Of a DNA stretch of 64,000 nucleotides, positions 56,560 through 64,000 are shown in pieces. Each line of letters begins with the position of its first letter. Positions within the stretch are counted from its first letter, which is position 1. The stretch comes from Dryococelus australis. Lineage: Eukaryota > Arthropoda > Insecta > Phasmatodea > Phasmatidae. Where the stretch lies: the NCBI GenBank assembly GCA_029891345.1, contig CM057000.1, forward strand, positions 135,376,163 to 135,440,162, given 5' to 3'. A program made the position numbers and the translations under genes. The notes below the pieces were generated by a model, which saw only the letters and a program-made list of their open reading frames with translations, was not told where the DNA came from and searched no databases.

Positions 56560-58690
56560 ATAAAGTCTACATTAGATTGAAACACAAGGTATTACATGAA
56601 GTCTCCTTATACCAGTCTAGTTCTGCGTTATAGAACTTTATCTTTATGTAAGTATTCTTCTACGTAATAGAAGGCCTTATTTAAAACATATAATTTAACA
56701 GCTCTTTTAATTTCTGTAAACTATTAATTTACTTCAAATAACTGGGAATGTTATTTATTAGTTTTGACTCAGTATAGTATGGATTTGATGTAAATTTTGA
56801 GGTTCTGTAGCAGAATAGGTGAAGATGATTAGCTTGTCAGCTGTAGTAATTGTGTATAATATCACTATTATTAACTTTTTAATGCTTTCCATGTAAAAAA
56901 GAATACTTCGGTACATATACATGCATGGAAGTGTGAGAATTTTGTTATTTATAAATAGCGGCCTATAATAGCTTCTTTTTCCTTATTACTCATTAATCTC
57001 ACTATTTTCTTCTGTAATATAAAAGTATTTTTCCATTTTGTCGATTTATACCCCAAAATATGATTCCATAATTTATTATGGACTGAATATTTGAGAAATA
57101 GTATGCACGTATTGTATTATTATTACAAATCTTTTTTAAGGTATGTACCGCAAAACACACTGAACTCAGTTTTTTACAGACACTATCAACATGCTCAGTC
57201 CATGTTAAATTACTGTCTACAATGAGCCCTAGAAATCTTCTTCTATTGTTGTGTATCTTTCATCCTGCATTGTATGTTTATTTATTTGCATGAAATTCAT
57301 GAGCACATATTTGTTTACATGTAATAGGTATTAATTTATTATACTGAAACCAACTGGACATCTCAGTCACTGTTTGTTTTATATTTTCTTCAAGAACAGC
57401 GATATTTGAACTAGTCACCAAAATATCTTTGTCATCCACAAACATTATAGCTGAGTCGTAGGTTATTTGTTCTGGAAAATCATTAATAAATATTAAGAAT
57501 AAAATTGCTCCCAGTATTGATCCATGTGGCACTCCTACTCGAGTAGTTCTGGTATTGGACGTAACATTTGTATGTGATTTTTGTCGTAATATCTTATGGA
57601 GGTGATCTATTTTCTGCCTTCAAGATATGATTTAAACTTATTATTGGTTACACCTCTCAAGTCTTTGCAATAAAATATTGTGGTCGACACAATCAAAAGC
57701 GTTTAAAAGATCTGCGACGATACCTGCTGAGATTGGTCTTTTTATCAAAAGAAGTAAATTTTTTTCTCAGTAAAACTGTAAATAGCTTGTTTTGTGGATC
57801 TACTCTCTACAAAGCCATACTGACGCAATGAAATAACCTTGTTTTTTTATTTAGAAGTGTGTCAATTTATTTACTATCAATTTCTCTAAAAATTTTTAAA
57901 AAGACGTAAGAAGAGCAATAGACATATAGTTATCCATCAATGCCTTGTCACGTTTTTTTATGTATTGGTACTACTTTTGCATATTTGAGTCTATCAGGAA
58001 AAATTCCCCGGGGCAAGATATTCATTGAAAATGTAAGTCAAAGGCAGTTTTATTAAATAAGAACACTTTTTTTTTAGCAGATTCGTATGTACCTCATCTA
58101 TTCCACAGGAACTATAAGTTTTGAAATTTTTAATTACATTTATATCTTATTCAGAGATAGGTGTGAAAAACAGCGTATTATCATTCCAAGTGTTAGGTCT
58201 TTGGGGTATGTGTGCAGGACTAATATTTCTAGCTCTGTGTTCATTTTGCAATTTTAGTGGGATGTTTGTGAAATAGTCATTAAAACTATTTGATATTTCC
58301 TTGCTATTTTCGATTTTAATACCATCAACTTTCAAGGAAAGTTTAACATGTCCTTGTCTAGGTTTCAATTCATTATTAATAATATTCCACATCGCTTTTG
58401 TTTTATTTGAGGAAGAGGCTCATTTTTTCCCCCCATTGTATTTCTGTTTTGCTACTCCGAGTAACTTGTTAGATAATGTTTCGTATTGCTTTCAGTATAT
58501 TTTTTGTTTTTCCCCTGGATTCTTAGGATTTTACTCATTGTTTTTAACCTCTGTCCCGAGACTTTAAGACCCTCACTAATCCATTTTATTTTCGAGCTAC
58601 TGCTACATTTTACAGATTTGAGTGGAAAGGCATGATTAAGATGACAAAGAAATGTATTAATAAAACTGTTCCAGACAATGTTTGGTTCAG
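56560..58690 (-). pseudogene. Broken jockey/CR1-like LINE, reverse transcriptase region
   Basis: Read on the minus strand from the right, the order fits a LINE ORF2. A pre-RT segment (about 58690-58400) is followed by MWNIINNELKP (58392 down). Then come a broken stretch with a VDHN-like motif and GVTNNKFKSYLEGR (near 57640), GSILGAILFLIFINDFPEQI and FVDDKD (57532-57278; FVDD in place of FADD), and a post-RT region with FLGL...SNLTW and IINYG-like words (57240-57050). Several frameshifts and stops separate these. No endonuclease domain was recognised beyond 58.7 kb, so it is 5' truncated and dead. Confidence 0.8.
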
Positions 58691-60600
58691 TTAATGTATA
58701 AACATCATCCCATTTTTTTCATTTACTAGTAGGCTTTTAAAAAATGTAACATTTTCATCTAAATATCCATGATTCATCATCAATAATAAAATAAGCCTAT
58801 GTCCAAATAGTTTCCCTCAAAATTTGAATTTAAAAATCCCTAAGAAGGGTGAAATAGAGTTGAAAGAGAATCACGTGATGTTTTTTCCATTTTGCAGATG
58901 GTGTAGTTATAGGAAAAGATTGGCTTTATCTAAGTTTTCTTTATTTTGACTACCTTTGGAAAACAATAAAATGTATAAACATGTGATTTACTGTAATGAT
59001 TACAGCCTACCTTTAAATACATAACCACCTAAATGCACAAGTAAACTTAATTTATTTAACTTAACATCTTGTCGACAGCAGGTCCATTAGAGAATGGTAA
59101 ACCAAGAACACAATGAAGGGAATACAAGGACGGAATTGGTCAAATTGTCTTTATTGAGTCACCCCAGAAATTGCATAGAGTGAGTTCGAGAAACCATGGA
59201 AATTGCAAATAATGAAGGCTACATTCAGTATCTATTAAAAATATGAGAACTGATTTGGTTGTAGGCCTATATTCTTGTATTGATAAACAGCTGATTTCTT
59301 GTTTGTCACTGCAACTCTGCTGACTTGGGGAGAAAAAAATTGTAAGAGTGGAGTTTTTATAAGGTGTAGCCTTGTATTGGTTTACGAGATGATTTGCTAT
59401 TACTAACAAATTAATTTCATAAACTCCTACACTGAAATAGCAAATCGGCATTTAGAAAAATACGTATCTGCAGTTGTATAAAAGTGCCTGTATTTACCTC
59501 TAACGAGTCCGCAACTTGCAGGTTAGACATTAAATTCACGGCACGTTAGTAGTCGGAACCGCACTTGCAAAAATTAAACGCACTGCAATAATTAATTTAC
59601 AAACTTACGCAGATAACATATCCCTATACAAACAATAATTGTGTGATATCTTTCACGAATGTATCCACGGTATATACGAATACACTATAAACACTGGACT
59701 CGCATGGCCCGGCTCGTACGCATTTTCATTCATTAACATTAGTTTTCATTGCGCCGAATAAATCAAAAATAGATTATAGTTTTAAGTCGTGTTTACATGA
59801 CAAATTTTCATTTCACAAACGCAAGAATAACACAAATTTAGAGAAGATTCAGAACAACTAGTGAGTTCATACAGCACTAGTAAGGCTGTTCAATTTCAAT
59901 GTAAACAAAAGTTGTCTCTCTCCCGCATGGCTGCTTCACTTGTAACGCACTCGCAGACGACTTCAATAGCGTATTATATTCCATTTCAGTACGGTTAAAG
60001 TTTTATCATAACTTCGAAAAGCTCCTATAGTCGTCAGAAAATTATTTCCTGGAATATTTCCAAGGCAAATATACAGGGAATGGGAAGCAATTCAACAAAA
60101 ACACCGTATGCAACACTTCCATTTAAATGTAAATAATTCATAACTTTATATATTTAACGGCGAAATTTATAGGTAGTTATCTGAGATAAAAACACATTCA
60201 CGCTTTGTGTATATTATCGTTTAGGTCAAAAATGGTTTATGTCAATTTATGTCGATTTTAATAATCATCAAAATACTCGTGAAAGATAGGCAAATACAAA
60301 GTTTTGGTCTGCTGTTGATCATGTGACCTTTTTTTACCGGAAAACAACCGTCTAACTCCACGCTATAAACTGGCTTCTCGTGATTATACTGCACGGTATA
60401 GGACATAGTCACGCCCTGGTTAAAATACAGATAGGTATCTACAGACTTAACGGTGAAAATATCTAGGAAACTTATATAGCGAACAGGACTCCCAGTTTAA
60501 TGCAAGTTATCCACGAATAGGAACTACCTAAATACTGCGCTTCAATGAATCGCACAAACAGTTGAACACACACTTACCACGGGTGCTAGTGTGGTTCTAA
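58691..60600. other. 1.9-kb gap, no gene recognised
   Basis: AT-rich and unassigned. ORFs up to 103 codons (59140-59451 minus) show no recognisable domain. Confidence 0.4.
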
Positions 60601-61029
60601 AGGCTGTTCACCATAAAGTGAGCACTTTTTAACTCAACCTTAGAAAAATGTCACTGCTCTTGCCTGCAAATACTTTAATCGGGTGCACTGAGTGATATGT
60701 GCTCAGTAAAGTTGGTGACGATGGAGGATAAGTAGTTCCGTATCTCAAATTCGAATTAAAAGTTTAAGTAACTATTTGTGACAACTGAAATTATTTCTTT
60801 CGTTTTCTGTTTTTTTTTTTTTTTAATTCACCGAAGTGTAACAATGAGCATATTTGTGACATATTTCCTTTATATAATAGTATCACAGTTTCACTGTACC
60901 AACGCATGAATAAAGCGATAAGGTACATGGTAATGCAAATTTTACATAGAGAGGAAGGATACACAACGTGCATTCAAGTATATTTTAGGCAGGGCTTTCA
61001 AAAGTGCTAATTTTACCGTGAACGGCCTA
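60601..61029 (-). mobile_element. MITE family A
   Basis: A complete copy from AGGCTGTTCACCATAAAGTG to TTTACCGTGAACGGCCT, with the family interior in minus orientation. Confidence 0.85.
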
Positions 61030-61243
61030 TACTTGCCTTGTGGGTTAAGATCCTCAAATATTCATTTTATCTGTAGGTAAATGAGCGATATAAGCAAATT
61101 TTTACTTATAAAATATTTTCGAGAAAAAAATTTCCAGCATTTTTTTTTTAATATCGGTTATAAATACTCTTTCGATACTGTTGTTCTTCCACTGATATAA
61201 TCCATCCTAACTCCCATTTTCCCCCTCGGCTATGATATCTTGT

Positions 61244-61668
61244 AGACTGTTCACGTTAAACTGGGAACTTTAGAAAGATGTGTATAAGATCTACTTTTAT
61301 GCACATATCCATATTGTGTATTCTTCCACCTTACGTGAAATCAGCATTGCCATAAGCCTGATAACTTTCACGCGTCGGCCATGTGACACTGTGAAATTAT
61401 TAGAAAATTATTTTATGTACAAATGCTCTAATTTTTACACCTATGTTCATGACAAACAGAAATAAAAAATATGTGTTTTCAGTATATGCAAATGTTACCG
61501 TACACTTTTTTAATTCAACATTAAAACACGAGACGATTTTCCCTGTGTTGTTACATACTTTACTGAGAGCTTGCGAGTCAGCGTGTGGCTTAAAATATAT
61601 GCAGGTAGGGTCAGTGGAAATTTTCAGATGTTGATTTCGAAACTGCTTAAATAATCGTGGACAGCCTG
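61244..61668 (+). mobile_element. MITE family A
   Basis: A complete, diverged copy from AGACTGTTCACGTTAAACTG to ATCGTGGACAGCCT, in the orientation opposite to its neighbour 215 bases upstream. Confidence 0.8.
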
Positions 61669-61844
61669 TACCCAGCTTGCTGCAGTACGGAGCGAAGCTA
61701 GCATATATCTACGGTGAATAATTATAATGAATGTAATAAATTTAATTTTATTTCTTTCATAAAACAATACTATTAGTAAACTTAGCCTTGTGGGGGGAAA
61801 AAAAAATATTTGGGAGTTTTGTATGAAGGAATTACTGCAGCAAT

Positions 61845-61965
61845 TGCCTGGAATCGGACGGAAAGCACTTGGGTAAAAACCTTCCTCAGACAAGTGGCTG
61901 GAATTGAACCCACGACCTCCTAAATGCGCGTCATTTACCCGATAAGAGAACCAAACTCGTTCGGT
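61845..61965 (-). repeat. tRNA-like SINE relic
   Basis: On the minus strand it reads CGAGTTTGGTTCTCTTATCG, then a B-box-like GGTCGTGGGTTCAATTCCAG. It is probably the head of another tRNA-derived retroposon. The T-arm is mismatched, so it is not a tRNA gene. Confidence 0.45.
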
Positions 61966-64000
61966 CAAGTGAACGGGAATATTCTCCTACGAATACCAGG
62001 CATACTTTATTTACACGTGCAGAAACACGCATTGGCTCGCACACGTGAGATATCGTAATTTGTTCCCTTCCCTTTGCAGTAAATTACGGTTATTTTCGTG
62101 GGTTTCCTCACATAATCCTGCACAAAATGAATAGGGAACAATGCCTTTCGCTTCTCGTACCGAGATCATCCATTCTAGGTTCGAGCTTAGATTGGTAAGC
62201 TGCGTTAAAGTTTCTACCACTAACGAAAATCGCAATAACACAAACTTTTCAATATATTTTTTTGTCCTTAATGGTCATGTTTTTTGAGTTTTGGGCCACT
62301 ACATCTGAAATACATTTTACGTGCCTCTTACACATTTGTACACTGTAGAAAATTAGTTAAATTATACGGGCGTATTTACAATTTAAAATGCTCATCCGAA
62401 CAGAAAAAATAACTTTCTCTCTTACAGCGCAAAATTTCTAACACAATTGAAATTACAGTGTTTTATATAAGAAAAACTAGTTGCAATTATGTCATGTTTA
62501 GTGTTTGAAACTATTTAATACACTAAGTTTTGCAGTACAACTAGAATGTCATGAAACCTAGCTCATTGGAGCAAAAAATAGGAATAGAAGATGTATAACT
62601 AACTTGTCTGAATCGCCGTCGATTTAACTTGGTCAAAAAAATACTCGAATTTTCCTAACACGATGAGGCCTCTACCGCACGCGGGAATCTTAAAAGAAAA
62701 ATTATGAAAGTCTTGTGAAATAAACAGAAACGCGTTTACGTTAAAGTATGTTTTCAAGTATAAAATCGACATTTTTAAAAACTACCACATTAGATTTTTT
62801 TTACAGCATTGCTCCATAAAACGTATCGCTATCAGCAGCCCTTTTATTCTGAACATATTTTCCCGTTTGTTTATGTTAATTTATGTATCTCAAATGTTGT
62901 TAACGATGTACACTCGTTGTTATAATAATTTGGTTGCCTTGTAAAGATGACGTCGCTCTTAATGTGCAGTAAATAAACAGTTCTCATTACAAGGCATGTT
63001 ATGTGACAGGAACAATATTTACCTGACGTAGGCACTATGTTTACCTGGCGTGATAATCGAGAGATTGTCTTGCTAATAATATTCACGACGCAGACAAAAT
63101 AACGTTTGAGAGAGGCTATATAATACGGCGGCGATTGGCATGTTCGACAGCGCTCACAAGTCCTTTCGGAGTGTTACGATTTCGCAATAAGACTGTGTTG
63201 AAGGGAATCGACATACGAATGAACCCATACATGGCATGAGAGGTCTGGATGACCGCGGCAAACCATTGAGATGGAAGAATCTTTTAATGTCATGCAGGTT
63301 CGAATAGGTCAAACTGCTTTCTTGCCCACGATCCAGCGACACTTCGCAATTTTACTACAAACTGTATTTTTTTTTTTTTCTCTAGCAGAAGCGTTGCCAG
63401 ACGCGTGGCACAAGAAGATCTGTGATCCCAGCCACCTTTTTTCTGTCATTAACACTAAAAAATCATTATCTTAGTTTGCAGTCGATATATATGAATCCAG
63501 AAATTATTTTTATCAAATTAGGGGCAGTGTCGATAGTAACCTTGCAAAAAAAAAAAAAAAAAAAGGATTCGTGACCATTATTCCTAGATGTAATTTTTGG
63601 GTGTAATTACAAGTAATTAAGAAGTTATGAATAGAAAAATCTATTGTATAATTTCTAACCACACAACAGGAAGATGACACAAACCGTTAAATACACTCTT
63701 CGTGGCTCACTATATAGTAAATTAATTTATATCAGAGAAATACACGTATACGGAAGCGTCATTTTACCAACGCTTAAAAGAAAAAATATAAATATTCGAC
63801 AATCAATATTATAATCATTAATTTCTTTCTCTATATTTTTTTTTTACTCAGAGCCCATAACATCAAAACCTACATTTGGCGCCTGCATTTTCTTTACAAA
63901 AAAATAATTATGTGTGAATTTTCCTTGGAAATCGATTTCTAAAGGTGGTGACTTATACGCCTCTTAGCTGTCAGTTGGAACTTGAGATTGTTGTAAACAA
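61966..64000. other. Final gap, no confident gene
   Basis: AT-rich DNA without recognisable repeats apart from A and T runs. A strong pyrimidine tract with TCTAG ending at 63385 could be a splice acceptor. The phase-1-compatible frame after it runs 29 codons to a stop at 63472-63474. This is listed as a finding, not as an exon, because there is no domain and no clear AATAAA nearby. Confidence 0.35.

Overview
This is a eukaryotic, AT-rich, repeat-dense stretch of nuclear DNA. Most of it is transposon-derived: tRNA-derived SINEs, many miniature inverted-repeat elements (MITEs), a broken Ty3/gypsy-type retrotransposon, a broken jockey/CR1-like LINE and a mariner-like remnant. Canonical splice sites, an insect-style TATA plus initiator and the mix of element families suggest an arthropod, most likely an insect with a large genome. 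The species cannot be named from the sequence. There is no operon structure, and almost every long ORF is a chance frame inside repeats.

One host gene is well supported, on the plus strand from about 32.06 kb to at least 49.54 kb. It has a signal-peptide exon (32202-32298) and three fibronectin type III (FN3) exons (36014-36277, 43607-43900, 49272-49544). All four exons end in phase 1, so they join in one frame. Each FN3 domain carries four cysteines at similar places plus N-glycosylation sequons. The product looks secreted or like the N-terminal ectodomain of a membrane receptor. No transmembrane segment or stop is seen, apart from a weak possible terminal exon near 63.39 kb.

Layout. 1-11.6 kb: MITEs (families A, C, G, a hAT-like one), SINE copies and a three-unit 127-bp tandem repeat. 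11.9-15.9 kb: the degraded gypsy-type element, with gag, protease, part of RT/RNase H, integrase and a candidate 3' LTR. 17-32 kb: MITEs, SINEs and a near-perfect foldback at 25.85-26.22 kb. 32-49.6 kb: the FN3 gene. Its introns hold a degenerate ~286-bp tandem array, MITEs A, B, C and J, SINEs and a mariner-like remnant. 49.6-51.7 kb: a three-level nest of elements. 56.6-58.7 kb: the broken LINE on the minus strand. 60.6-61.7 kb: two more family A MITEs.

The family letters A-K are my own labels for repeats recognised by comparing copies within this window; none was checked against a database. For family A, strand + means the copy reads GATCTACTTGTATGC. The most interesting signals are the FN3 exons hemmed in by transposons on nearly every side, the nested TTAA-targeted MITEs inside a SINE, and the intronic 286-bp array.
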